The translations under genes and the position numbers were made by a program. Under the pieces are notes generated by a model. It was not told the DNA's origin. It made no database searches and saw only the letters and a list, made by a program, of their open reading frames with translations. This document shows positions 28,288 through 36,977 of a stretch of DNA of 64,000 bases, one piece after another. The stretch's first letter is position 1. Each line of letters starts with the position of its first letter. The DNA comes from Amycolatopsis acididurans (GTDB lineage: Bacteria > Actinomycetota > Actinomycetes > Mycobacteriales > Pseudonocardiaceae): contig NZ_JAAXLS010000004.1 of assembly GCF_012328925.1 (NCBI RefSeq), forward strand, positions 248,001 to 312,000. The letters are read 5' to 3'.

Positions 28288-28325
28288 ACTTTCGGCCAAA
28301 CAGCCGCGCCAGCTAGACCGAAAGT
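28288..28325. repeat. Inverted repeat ACTTTCGG...CCGAAAGT
   Basis: Perfect 8-base arms with a 22-base spacer, flanked by a further CACC/GGTG pair. It lies 47-84 bases before the response regulator start. It could be an autoregulatory operator for a dimeric regulator or a leader hairpin. Confidence 0.5.
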
Positions 28326-28560
28326 GGTGTCGTCGAAGGAGCACTTTAGCCGCCCGAGCCGCCCTGCGGGGGGATCGAACGGGTATCTATCCCGATCGAG
28401 TAGTTACTAACCGGTGTCCTTGTAGCACGTTCGGGTTAATGTCGGGTTCGCGGCTAACGGTTCTGCGGCAAAGCCCGATGAAGCAAAGTTGGGGCACACC
28501 GCCTGCGCGTGCATACGTTGCGTGCATTTGCCGCGTGCGTCAATTAGGTACCGCCAACGG

Positions 28561-28598
28561 GACGGTGCCCGGGGTTCATCGGGGGGACCCGGGCCGTC
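28561..28598. repeat. GC-rich hairpin in non-coding region
   Basis: GACGG and CCGTC outer arms plus CCCGGG and CCCGGG inner arms, interrupted by a two-base bulge, around a 14-base loop. No gene ends next to it on either strand, so it may be part of a non-coding RNA or a distal terminator. Confidence 0.35.
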
Positions 28599-28872
28599 CT
28601 CCCGCCGTTCGAGTGGGGCCGGATCCAGGCGCCGGCATTGCGGATGCGAATCCTCCGAGTCGTTGTCCAGCGCCGCTGCGGCTGTTCTGATCGACTCCGC
28701 CGTTGATCACGCTGCGTCAAAGGCGCTCGGCCGATCCGGGCCAAGATCTCGGCACCACAGAGGGTTTGACCTTCGTTTTCTGGTGACTCAAGGTAATCGG
28801 TGATCGGGCTCGGTCTCGTACCGCGCTCCGCCGGGCACACCTCGCCCTCGTCCCCCGCGCGGGCGAAAACGG

Positions 28873-29436
28873 CTACGAGGTCTGCCGGTGCCCGAACAAC
28901 GTCACGCCCACCGGAGGCAGGCCCGCGACACTGGACATGAGCTGCAGGAACGCCTCGCCGTGCGGCCGCAGCGCGGCATCGGTCGGCGTCCAGGACGCGC
29001 GCAGTTCGAGATCGTCGGTGCGCGCCGGGCCCGCGATGTCGCCGAAGCGGGCGGAGGAGGTCTCGGTGACGGTGCCGCCCAGTGCGGTCCACGAGGCGCC
29101 GGAGGACTCCAGCGCGTCGGTCAGCCAGGACCAGCCGACCGCGGGCAGGAACGGATCGGTGGCCAGTTCGCGGTCCAGTTCGGCGCGCACGTAGATCACC
29201 AGGCGCAGCACGCCGTTCCAGGCCTCCTGGCCCTCCGGATCGTGCAGCAGCACGAGACGGCCGGTGGCCAGCACGTCGGCGGGGCCGGTGGTCTCGCAGC
29301 TCAGCGCGTAGGACCACGGGGCCAGACGCTGCGGTGCGCGCACGCTCTCCAACGTCACTTCCGGCCGGGGCCGGACGGCTTGCAGCGCCGCGACAGCTTC
29401 ACGGAACATCTCGGGCGCATGCGTCATCGCGGTCAC
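28873..29436 (-). CDS. DUF3000 family protein
   Basis: A 187-residue soluble actinobacterial protein. The conserved stretches are FREAVAALQAVRPRPEVTLE, LAPWSYALSCE, GRLVLLHDPEGQEAWNG, FLPAVGWSWLTDAL and LELRASWTPTD. No catalytic motif or membrane segment is evident. The start may be GTG 29436 or ATG 29427; neither has a strong ribosome-binding site. It is divergent from hemE, as in many actinomycetes, which is its only functional hint. Confidence 0.8.
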   Translation of the reverse strand: MTAMTHAPEMFREAVAALQAVRPRPEVTLESVRAPQRLAPWSYALSCETTGPADVLATGRLVLLHDPEGQEAWNGVLRLVIYVRAELDRELATDPFLPAVGWSWLTDALESSGASWTALGGTVTETSSARFGDIAGPARTDDLELRASWTPTDAALRPHGEAFLQLMSSVAGLPPVGVTLFGHRQTS

Positions 29437-29514
29437 GCGACCGACTTTAAGCCGGAACCGCGACCGTGAGGTGTAGACGCGCCGAGGAACGGTGCCGCAC
29501 CCGGTCGTGGCACG

Positions 29515-30603
29515 ATGATTGCGATGCCAGCTACCGCTCAGTCGTCTCCCCGGTCCGCCCAGCGCGATCTGTCCGAGGCGCCCCTCCTCGTCGCCGCTCG
29601 CGGCGGCCGCCCTTCGCGGCTGCCCGTGTGGTTCATGCGTCAGGCCGGACGTTCGCTGCCCGAGTATCGCGCGTTGCGCGAGGGCGTGCCAATGCTGAAG
29701 TCCTGTTTCGACCCGGAGATGCTCGCCGAGATCACGCTCCAGCCCGTGCGCAGGCACGGCGTGGACGCGGCGATCCTGTACAGCGACATCGTGGTGCCGT
29801 TGTACGCGGCCGGGGTCGACATCGACATCATCGCGGGCACCGGGCCGGTCGTGGCCGAGCCGGTGCGCTCGGCCGGAGACGTCGCCGCGCTGCCCGTGCT
29901 CGACCCCGCGCAGGTCTCCGCCGTCGCCGAGGGCGTCGGGCTGCTCGTGCAGCGGCTGGGCGGCACCCCGCTGATCGGGTTCGCGGGAGCGCCGTTCACG
30001 CTCGCGTCCTACCTGATCGAGGGCGGGCCCAGCCGCAACTACGAGCACACCAAGGCGCTCATGCACAGCGAGCCCGAGCTGTGGCACCGGCTGGCGGGCC
30101 GGCTCGCGGACATGGCGCTGACGTTCCTGCGTGCCCAGCTCGACGCGGGCGCCGACGCGGTTCAGCTGTTCGATTCCTGGGCGGGCGCGCTCTCGGTGCG
30201 CGACTACCGCGAATTCGTGTTGCCGCATTCGGCGAAGGTGCTCGGCGGGCTCGCGGACTACGACGTGCCGCGCATCCACTTCGGCGTCGGCACCGGTGAG
30301 CTGCTGGCCGTGATGCGCGAGGCCGGCGCGGACGTGGTCGGCGTGGACTGGCGCATCCCGCTGGACGAGGCGGTGCGCAGGCTCACCGCGGCCGGGGGCA
30401 CGCCGCCCGTGGTGCAGGGCAACCTGGATCCGGCGCTGCTGGGCGCGTCCTGGCCGGTGATCGAGACCGAGGTCCGGCGCGTGGCCGCCGAGGGCAGGGC
30501 CGCGGCGGGGCACATCTTCAATCTGGGCCACGGCGTGCTGCCGGGCACCGACCCCGAGGTGCTGACCCGGGTCGTCGAGCTGGTGCACTCGCTGGAGCCG
30601 TGA
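29515..30603 (+). CDS. hemE: Uroporphyrinogen decarboxylase
   Basis: A 362-residue haem-pathway enzyme converting uroporphyrinogen III to coproporphyrinogen III. The substrate-binding signature [15 protein letters not shown] lies near residue 40. The Asp of YSDIVVP near 85, the [18 protein letters not shown] stretch near 155 and [13 protein letters not shown] near the C-terminus are all kept. ATG at 29515; ATG at 29524 is possible. It is the first gene of a hemE-hemY-hemQ operon, and the next gene overlaps by one base. Confidence 0.95.
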   Translation: MIAMPATAQSSPRSAQRDLSEAPLLVAARGGRPSRLPVWFMRQAGRSLPEYRALREGVPMLKSCFDPEMLAEITLQPVRRHGVDAAILYSDIVVPLYAAGVDIDIIAGTGPVVAEPVRSAGDVAALPVLDPAQVSAVAEGVGLLVQRLGGTPLIGFAGAPFTLASYLIEGGPSRNYEHTKALMHSEPELWHRLAGRLADMALTFLRAQLDAGADAVQLFDSWAGALSVRDYREFVLPHSAKVLGGLADYDVPRIHFGVGTGELLAVMREAGADVVGVDWRIPLDEAVRRLTAAGGTPPVVQGNLDPALLGASWPVIETEVRRVAAEGRAAAGHIFNLGHGVLPGTDPEVLTRVVELVHSLEP

Positions 30604-31973
30604 TGCGGATAGCGGTCGTCGGCGGTGGCGTCTCCGGGCTCACGGCCGCCTACCGGCTGCGCACGCGGTTCGGCGACGGCGCGACCATCACCGTCTTCGA
30701 GGCCGGCGATTCGCTGGGCGGCAAGCTGCGCACGATCGAACTGGCGGGGCGGCGGTTCGACGTCGGCGCGGAGGCGTTCATCGTGCGCCGCCCGGAAGCG
30801 CTCGAACTCGCCGGGGAGATCGGTCTGGAGCTGACCCACCCGACAGGAGCCCGGTCGCGGCTGCGCGCGGGCGGGACGCAGGTCGGCATGCCGGGCGGCA
30901 CCGTCATGGGCATACCCGGCTCGGCGGAGGCCGTCGCCGGGCTGCTGTCGGCGGAGGGCCGCCGCCAGGTCGCCGCCGAGGGCGGGCTGCCGCCGGTGGT
31001 ACTGACCGGCGACGTCTCGCTCGGCCGCCTGCTGCGCGAGCGGTTCGGCGACGAACTGGTGGACCGGCTGGTCGATCCGCTGCTCGGCGGCGTCTACGCC
31101 GGCGGCGCCGACGGGCTCGGCCTCCGCGCCACCTTGCCCGGGCTGGCGAAGGCACTCGACTCCGGCGCGGCCACGTTGACCGCGGCCGCCGCGTCGCAGC
31201 TGCCCGCCTCACCCAATCCCGGCCCGGTCTTCGGCACGCTGCCCACCGGGCTCGGCACGCTCATCGACCGGCTCGCCGAACTGGGCAAGCCCGAGATCCG
31301 TCTCAGCACGCTCGTGACGGGCCTGCGGCGCCGCGCCGGAGGCTGGACGCTGGAGCTGACCGGCGAGGCCGTGGACGTGGACGCGGTGCTGCTCGCCGTG
31401 CCCGCCCCGGCCGCCCGCAGACTGCTCGAACCCGTCGTGCCGGCCGCGTCGGCCGCGCTGGGTGAGGTGGAGCTGGCCTCGATGGCCGTCGTGGCGCTCG
31501 CGTTCCCGCCGGGCACCGCGCTGCCGGACGCCTCCGGGGTGTTGATCGGTGCCAAGGAGCGCTACCCGGACGGCAGTCCGCCGGCGGCGAAGGCGTTCAC
31601 GTTCTCCAGCCGCAAGTGGGGGCATCTCGGCGGCGGGCCGGTCCTCGTGCGGGGGTCGGTCGGGCGGTTCGGCGAGCCCGGCGCGCTGCGGGCGGACGAC
31701 GACGAGCTGGCGCGGCTGGTCCGGGCCGATCTCGCCGAGCTGGCCGGGGTGACGGCGCAACCGGTCGACGTCGCGGTCATGCGCTGGGGCGGCGGACTGC
31801 CGCAGTACGGCGTCGGGCACCTCGACCTGGTGGAGCGCGTCGAGCGAGCGGTCGCCGGCGTGCCCGGCCTGGAGATCACCGGCGCGACGTTCCACGGCGT
31901 CGGCATCCCGGCCTGCGTCGGTGCGGCCACTCGCGCCGCGAGCCGCATCACCTCGGGAGCCGTGCGCGGCTAG
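30603..31973 (+). CDS. hemY: Coproporphyrinogen III oxidase / protoporphyrinogen oxidase (FAD)
   Basis: A 456-residue FAD flavoprotein. The N-terminal [20 protein letters not shown] is the dinucleotide-binding motif, with GGKLRTIELAGRRFDVGAEAF next to it. The C-terminal EITGATFHGVGIPACVGAA binds the flavin. In actinobacteria, which use the coproporphyrin-dependent haem route, this enzyme (CgoX) oxidises coproporphyrinogen to coproporphyrin III. The neighbouring HemQ supports that reading over classical protoporphyrinogen oxidase. ATG overlaps the hemE stop (TGATG). Confidence 0.93.
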   Translation: MRIAVVGGGVSGLTAAYRLRTRFGDGATITVFEAGDSLGGKLRTIELAGRRFDVGAEAFIVRRPEALELAGEIGLELTHPTGARSRLRAGGTQVGMPGGTVMGIPGSAEAVAGLLSAEGRRQVAAEGGLPPVVLTGDVSLGRLLRERFGDELVDRLVDPLLGGVYAGGADGLGLRATLPGLAKALDSGAATLTAAAASQLPASPNPGPVFGTLPTGLGTLIDRLAELGKPEIRLSTLVTGLRRRAGGWTLELTGEAVDVDAVLLAVPAPAARRLLEPVVPAASAALGEVELASMAVVALAFPPGTALPDASGVLIGAKERYPDGSPPAAKAFTFSSRKWGHLGGGPVLVRGSVGRFGEPGALRADDDELARLVRADLAELAGVTAQPVDVAVMRWGGGLPQYGVGHLDLVERVERAVAGVPGLEITGATFHGVGIPACVGAATRAASRITSGAVRG

Positions 31974-31992
31974 CTAGTGCCAAGATGGACAC

Positions 31993-32685
31993 ATGGCGCG
32001 CCTGAACTACCAAGAGCTCAACGACACCATCCGCTACACCGCATGGTCGGTCTTCCGCGTCGAGCCGGGCAAGCTGCCCGACGACCGCGGCTCGGCCGCG
32101 CGCGAGACCACCGAATACCTGGACGCCCTGGAGGGCAAGGGCGTGGTCGTGCGCGGCGTGTACGACGTGTCGGCTCTGCGCGCGGACGCGGACTACATGA
32201 TCTGGTGGCACGCGCAGGAGGCCGAGCAGGTGCAGGCCGCCTACACCGGCTTCCGCCGCACGCCGCTGGGCCGGGTGTCCACGCCCGTGTGGAGCCAGTT
32301 CGCGCTGCACCGGCCCGCCGAGTTCAACAAGAGCCACATCCCGGCGTTCCTGGCGGGCGAGGAGTCCCGCAAGTACGTCTGCGTGTACCCGTTCGTGCGC
32401 TCCTACGAGTGGTACCTGCTGCCCGACGAGGAGCGCCGCAAGATGCTCGCCGAGCACGGCAAGATGGCGCGCGACTACCCCGACGTGCGGGCCAACACCG
32501 TCGCGTCGTTCGCGCTCGGCGACTACGAGTGGATCCTCGCGTTCGAGGCCGACGAGCTGCACCGGATCGTGGACCTGATGCGGCACCTGCGCGGCAGTGA
32601 GACGCGGCGGCACGTCCGTGAGGAGATCCCGTTCTACACGGGCACGAAGGTGCCGCCCGCGGAGTTGGTCGCGGCCCTGCCGTGA
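31993..32685 (+). CDS. hemQ: Coproheme decarboxylase (chlorite dismutase-like)
   Basis: A 230-residue HemQ/ChdC that converts coproheme to haem b in a peroxide-dependent double decarboxylation. The proximal haem ligand is the His of [15 protein letters not shown] near residue 157. The catalytic Tyr probably lies in [18 protein letters not shown], and [17 protein letters not shown] and the C-terminal [10 protein letters not shown] follow. It sits 19 bases after hemY and overlaps the next gene by 4 bases (GTGA). Full length; no chlorite-dismutase distal Arg assignment is attempted. Confidence 0.93.
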   Translation: MARLNYQELNDTIRYTAWSVFRVEPGKLPDDRGSAARETTEYLDALEGKGVVVRGVYDVSALRADADYMIWWHAQEAEQVQAAYTGFRRTPLGRVSTPVWSQFALHRPAEFNKSHIPAFLAGEESRKYVCVYPFVRSYEWYLLPDEERRKMLAEHGKMARDYPDVRANTVASFALGDYEWILAFEADELHRIVDLMRHLRGSETRRHVREEIPFYTGTKVPPAELVAALP

Positions 32686-34031
32686 CCGGGCTCTGGGGGG
32701 AGCTCGGTCTGCCGGACGCGGTTGTCACCGGCGAGGAAACGGTGCTGCCCGGCCCGTTCCGGGTCGCGCACGCGGCCTCGCAGACCATCGCCGCGGCGAC
32801 GCTCGCGGCCGGGGAACTGTTGCGGCTCAAGGGAATCGAGCCCGGCACGGTGTCGGTCGACATGCGGCACGCGGCAGCGGCCTTCCGCAGCGAGCGCTAT
32901 CTGCGCGTGAACGGCGAGCCGCCCGCCGACCCGTGGGCCGGCCTGTCCGGCGACTACCACGCCGCCGACGGCTGGGTCAGGCTGCACTGCAACTATCCGC
33001 ATCACGCCGAGGCCGTGTGCCGCGCGCTGGGCGTGCCGGACGACCGGGACGCGGTGGCTTCGGCCGTGGCGGGCCGGAACTCCTGGGACGTGCAGGAAGC
33101 CGTGCTCGCCGAGCGCGGTGCGGCCGCGGCGATGCGCACCCGCGAACAATGGTTGCGTGGCGAGCAAAGCCAGGCGCTCGCCCAGGCGCCACTGGTGGAC
33201 TTCTCCCCGATCGCCCCGTCTCCGGCGCGTCCTCTGTCTACTTCGGACCGTCCGCTTGGCGCGGTGCGGGTGCTGGAACTGACGCACGTGATCGCCGGCC
33301 CCGTCGCCGGGCGAGCGCTCGCCGCGCACGGGGCGGACGTGCTGCACATCGGGGCGGCGCATCTGCCCGTGCTGCCCACGCTGATGATGGACACCGGGCT
33401 CGGCAAGCGCTCCGCGCACCTGGATCTGCGCACGGACGCCGGGCGGGACCGGTTGTGGCGACTGATCTCCGAGGCCGACGTGTTCCTGCAGTCGTTCCGG
33501 CCGGGCGCACTGGCCGGGCTCGGCTTCACACCCGAACGGCTCGCCGAGGCGCGGCCGGGGATCGTGCTCGTCGAACTGGACGCCTACGGCTGGTCGGGCC
33601 CGTGGGCCGCGCGCCGCGGGTTCGACAGCCTGGTGCAGATGGCCAGCGGGATCGCCGCCGAAGGTGGTCTGGACAAGCCGCGGCCGCTGCCGGCGCAGGC
33701 GCTGGACCACGCCACGGGCTGGCTCGCCGCGGCGGCCGCGATGCTCGCCCTGCGGCGCAGGACCGTCGAGGGCGGTAGTTGGCGTGCCCGGCTGTCACTG
33801 GCCAGGACCGGGCTGTGGCTGGACTCTCTCGGCCGCCTCGAGGACGGCGGCGAACTGGATGTGTCCGGACTGCTGACGGAGACCGCCAGCGTCTACGGCA
33901 CGCTCACCCATGTACGGGTGCCGGGCACGCTGCCCGCGTCGAATCCGCGCTGGGAGAACGGGTCCCCGTTGCCCGGAGCGGATCCGGCGGAGTTCCGGAA
34001 ATGCTCCGGAAATGCTCGTCCGAAGAATTAG
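32682..34031 (+). CDS. Class III (CaiB/BaiF) CoA-transferase with N-terminal extension
   Basis: A 449-residue CoA-transferase family III protein. The recognisable start of the fold, [29 protein letters not shown], appears only near residue 193. [22 protein letters not shown] and [12 protein letters not shown] follow, with the probable catalytic Asp in [13 protein letters not shown] near 310. The first 190 residues are related in style to the C-terminal half of other members, suggesting a permuted or duplicated arrangement. GTG overlaps the hemQ stop, so it is co-translated with haem genes. Substrate unknown. Confidence 0.82.
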   Translation: MTGLWGELGLPDAVVTGEETVLPGPFRVAHAASQTIAAATLAAGELLRLKGIEPGTVSVDMRHAAAAFRSERYLRVNGEPPADPWAGLSGDYHAADGWVRLHCNYPHHAEAVCRALGVPDDRDAVASAVAGRNSWDVQEAVLAERGAAAAMRTREQWLRGEQSQALAQAPLVDFSPIAPSPARPLSTSDRPLGAVRVLELTHVIAGPVAGRALAAHGADVLHIGAAHLPVLPTLMMDTGLGKRSAHLDLRTDAGRDRLWRLISEADVFLQSFRPGALAGLGFTPERLAEARPGIVLVELDAYGWSGPWAARRGFDSLVQMASGIAAEGGLDKPRPLPAQALDHATGWLAAAAAMLALRRRTVEGGSWRARLSLARTGLWLDSLGRLEDGGELDVSGLLTETASVYGTLTHVRVPGTLPASNPRWENGSPLPGADPAEFRKCSGNARPKN

Positions 34032-34061
34032 TTGACAACCCGGCCGGTATTTGAGGAATTT
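34032..34061 (+). promoter_or_regulatory. Candidate sigma-70 promoter before the LuxR-type regulator
   Basis: A consensus TTGACA at 34032-34037 is followed after 18 bases by GAATTT (34056-34061), a weak -10, in an unusually AT-rich stretch (34030-34150) just after the CoA-transferase gene. The regulator starts 177 bases downstream. Confidence 0.35.
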
Positions 34062-34238
34062 TTTTCCGAGGTCACGAAAAGTGGCTGATTTATTGCGCAA
34101 CTGAGCCTGTTTGCCCTTTTTGCCGCCTTTACTTCGTGATTATTCGGAACTGTGCTCGCGATGTGGTTTCGCGGCGTCATGGCCCCTGTCAGAATCGTTG
34201 GCGGGCCGTCGTACGCGGACTGTGGGGAGGGCTCGCCG

Positions 34239-36854
34239 ATGATGATCGAGTGGCCGTTTCGCGGACGTGAGGCGGAACTGTCCGCGATTCGTGCGGCCTT
34301 CGCGGACCCCGAGGTGTGTGGTTTGGTACTCACCGGGCGCGCCGGTGTCGGAAAAACACGACTGGCCCGGCATGCTTTGTCGGAAGCCACCGCGAATGGC
34401 GCACACACATTATGGGTGCGCGCGACCGCGGCGGCCCGCGCCATTTCTCTGGGGGCTTTCGCGCATTTGCTTCCCGGAAACATCGACAGCGCGGACCCGG
34501 CGCGCCTGCTGAACCAGACGGCCGGAGCTCTGGTGCGGTCGGCGGAGGGCAGGCGGCTGGTGCTGTGCGTCGACGACGCGCATTTGCTGGACGACCTCTC
34601 GGCGGCGCTGGTGCACCAGCTCGCGGCCACCGCGACGGCCTTCGTCGTGGTCATCGCGCCGCACGGGGTGGACGTGCCGGGACCGGTGTTCGCCATGTGG
34701 AAGGACCGGGTCGCCGAACGGCTCGACATCCGCGAGCTGTCCCGCGAGCAGACGGCGGAACTGGCCGAGGCCGCGCTGGGCGGGCGGCTCGACGGGGCGG
34801 CCGAGCACCGGCTCTGGCATCTGACGCTGGGAAATCCGCTGTTCCTCCGCGAGCTCGTGCAGGGCGGGATCGAGGCCGGCACGCTCACCGAACGCGACGG
34901 CGTGTGGCGCTGGACCGGTGAGCTGAGCGCGACTCCCCGCCTGGTGGAGCTGATCTCCGCGCGCACCGAACGCGCCGATCCGGACGAGCGGATGCTGCTG
35001 GAACTGCTCGCCTTCGGTGACCAGCTGGGCAGCGAACCGCTCGTGCGCCTCGGCGGGGCCGCGGCGCTGGCCGCCACGGAACGCGCCGGGCTGATCGTCT
35101 CCGAACGCCAGGGCCGCAGGCTGTCCGTGTGCCTCGCGCATCCGCTCTACGGGGAGGTCATCCGGCAGCGCACGTCGCCGCTGCGCCAGCGCCGAGTCCA
35201 CCAGATCCTCGCGGAGATGCTGGAGGCCACCGGTGCGCGGCGCAAGGAGGACCCGCCGAAACTGGTCCGGTGGCGGCTCGCCGCGGGGCTGCCCACCGAC
35301 CCGCGCCTCGTGTGCAGCGTGGCGGAGTCGTTGGTGTGGACTGATTTCGCGCAGGCCGAGCAGCTGGCCACCCAGGCCGTGCAACTCGGCGGGGGGTTTC
35401 GCGCGCGGTACCTGCTCGCGCGGTTGCTGGCCGGGCGCGGCCGCCACGACGCGGCCGACAGGCTCTTCGGCGAGGTGGCCGAGGACGCTCTGTCCGACGA
35501 GCAACGGTCCGGGGTGGAGGCCGCGCGCGCGGCCAACGTCGCCTTCGGCCTCGGCGATCCGGCGCGCGCACTGGCGAAGACGAGCGATCCGGTCGTGCGA
35601 GCGGCGATCCTGGCCGAACTGGGCGATTGCGGTACGGCACTCGAACTCGTCGGGCCGGTGCTGGACGAATCGGACTGCCCCGGCGTGCGGCGGCTGGCCG
35701 CGCTGACGGTCGCGGCCTCCGCGCTGGTCAAGACCGGCCGGACGCGCGCGTGCCTGAGCGCGGTCGAGGAGGGGCTCGTCGTGGCGCGGCATTCGCGGGA
35801 GGCGACCGTGCCCGGCGCACGCGTCCGGCTCGAACTCGCGCGGTGCGCGGCGCTGGCCGCGGCGGGCAGGCTGGAGGAGGCCGAGGATCGCGCGGCGGAA
35901 AGCTATCGGGAGGCGCTGGAGCACCGGTGGCCGTCGGCGATGGCGGGATGCGCGGCGGCGCTGGGGGTGGTCGCGCTGGGCTACGGAAACCTACCGGCCG
36001 CCGTGCGCTGGCTGCGCGAAGCGCTGACGCACACCGATCTCGACCGGCCCTATCCGTTCCGGACGGCGGTGCTGGCCCACCTGGTGCGCGCGGTGGCGAT
36101 GACCGGGCGGGTGGCGGAGGCCGACCGGCTCCTGGAGCAGGACCTGGCGCGGCACCCGTTCTTCGCGCGGTGGGAGTCGTCCTGCCGGGCATGGGTGGCC
36201 GCGGCCGGCGGGGAGACCTCGCGCGCGGTGGACCTCGCGACCGGGGCGGCGGACCTGGCGCGCGAGGAGCAGCGGTGGGCGGAGGAACTGGTGGCGTTGC
36301 ACGACATCGTGCGGTTCGGGGCGGCGCAGCAGGTGCTCGCGCGGCTGGAGAGCACCGCGGCGCGGGTCGGCGGGGAGTTCGCTCCGCTGTATTCCGGGCA
36401 GTGTCAAGCAGTCGCGGCGGGAGACGGGACCGCGCTCGACGCGATCGCGGACCGGTTCGCGGCCGCCGGGGCACGGTTACTCGCCGCGGAAGCGGCGGCA
36501 CAGGCGACCAGGGCCCACCGGGTAGTGGGCCGTGTGGGCAGTGCGGCGGCGTCGGCGCGGCGGGCACGGGCCTGGCTGGAGACCTGTCCGGAGGCCCGCA
36601 CCCCCGCGCTGTCGCTGCTGGAGACCCCGCTTGACCTCACCGTTCGGGAGCTGGAGATCGCCCGGCTGGTGGCGACGGGCCTCACCAGCAGGGCGGTCGC
36701 GGACCGGCTTGTGGTGTCGGTGCGCACGGTCGACAACGTGCTGCACGGCGTCTACGCGAAGCTCGGGATTTCGGGCCGTGGGGAGCTCGCGTCGGTGATC
36801 GGGATGCCGGGCGCGGGCGTGCCGGAGAGTAGGTCGGCACCGGTGGGCGAGTAG
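34239..36854 (+). CDS. Large STAND ATPase / LuxR-family regulator (IniR-like position)
   Basis: An 871-residue LAL/MalT-type transcription activator. The N-terminal ATPase has Walker A LTGRAGVGKTRLARHAL near residue 33 and Walker B RLVLCVDDAHLLDD near 110. A long helical middle (about 300-780), rich in Ala/Leu/Arg and TPR-like, probably senses a ligand. The C-terminal LuxR helix-turn-helix is LTVRELEIARLVATGLTSRAVADRLVVSVRTVDNVLHGVYAKLG. ATG at 34239 follows GGGGAGG. It directly precedes an ini-like operon; in M. tuberculosis a similar large regulator, IniR (Rv0339c), activates iniBAC. Equivalence is inferred from order and architecture. Confidence 0.87.
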   Translation: MMIEWPFRGREAELSAIRAAFADPEVCGLVLTGRAGVGKTRLARHALSEATANGAHTLWVRATAAARAISLGAFAHLLPGNIDSADPARLLNQTAGALVRSAEGRRLVLCVDDAHLLDDLSAALVHQLAATATAFVVVIAPHGVDVPGPVFAMWKDRVAERLDIRELSREQTAELAEAALGGRLDGAAEHRLWHLTLGNPLFLRELVQGGIEAGTLTERDGVWRWTGELSATPRLVELISARTERADPDERMLLELLAFGDQLGSEPLVRLGGAAALAATERAGLIVSERQGRRLSVCLAHPLYGEVIRQRTSPLRQRRVHQILAEMLEATGARRKEDPPKLVRWRLAAGLPTDPRLVCSVAESLVWTDFAQAEQLATQAVQLGGGFRARYLLARLLAGRGRHDAADRLFGEVAEDALSDEQRSGVEAARAANVAFGLGDPARALAKTSDPVVRAAILAELGDCGTALELVGPVLDESDCPGVRRLAALTVAASALVKTGRTRACLSAVEEGLVVARHSREATVPGARVRLELARCAALAAAGRLEEAEDRAAESYREALEHRWPSAMAGCAAALGVVALGYGNLPAAVRWLREALTHTDLDRPYPFRTAVLAHLVRAVAMTGRVAEADRLLEQDLARHPFFARWESSCRAWVAAAGGETSRAVDLATGAADLAREEQRWAEELVALHDIVRFGAAQQVLARLESTAARVGGEFAPLYSGQCQAVAAGDGTALDAIADRFAAAGARLLAAEAAAQATRAHRVVGRVGSAAASARRARAWLETCPEARTPALSLLETPLDLTVRELEIARLVATGLTSRAVADRLVVSVRTVDNVLHGVYAKLGISGRGELASVIGMPGAGVPESRSAPVGE

Positions 36855-36880
36855 CCGGGGGCGGGCCGGCGCCGCGATCC

Positions 36881-36896
36881 GAGTAGCCCGTTACTC
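36881..36896. promoter_or_regulatory. Inverted repeat GAGTA-N6-TACTC upstream of ini-like operon
   Basis: Perfect 5-base arms with a 6-base spacer, 82-97 bases before the first gene of the operon and just after the LuxR-type regulator gene. A candidate activator site. Confidence 0.4.
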
Positions 36897-36925
36897 ATGT
36901 CGCGCGCGGCGGCCGGGCCAAGACT

Positions 36926-36945
36926 GGTCTCACGGCAGGGAGACC
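36926..36945. promoter_or_regulatory. Inverted repeat GGTCTC-N8-GAGACC upstream of ini-like operon
   Basis: Perfect 6-base arms, extendable by a wobble and a C-G pair, centred about 42 bases before the start codon of the repeat protein. It could be an operator or a 5'-leader hairpin. Confidence 0.4.
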
Positions 36946-36977
36946 GGCTCCCACCGAAAACCTAGGGAGACAAGGAA

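Larger units (their letters stand above)
28242..28872. other. 631-base non-coding region
   Basis: No frame here has the strong third-position GC bias of neighbouring genes. The region is locally AT-richer around 28380-28520. It holds the long inverted repeat next to the response regulator (28288-28325) and a GC-rich hairpin (28561-28598), each listed separately. It should contain the response regulator promoter. Confidence 0.5.

Noticed and set aside
28439..28803. Short rightward frames in the non-coding region before hemE
   Set aside because: No ribosome-binding site, poor third-position GC bias and no recognisable protein features.
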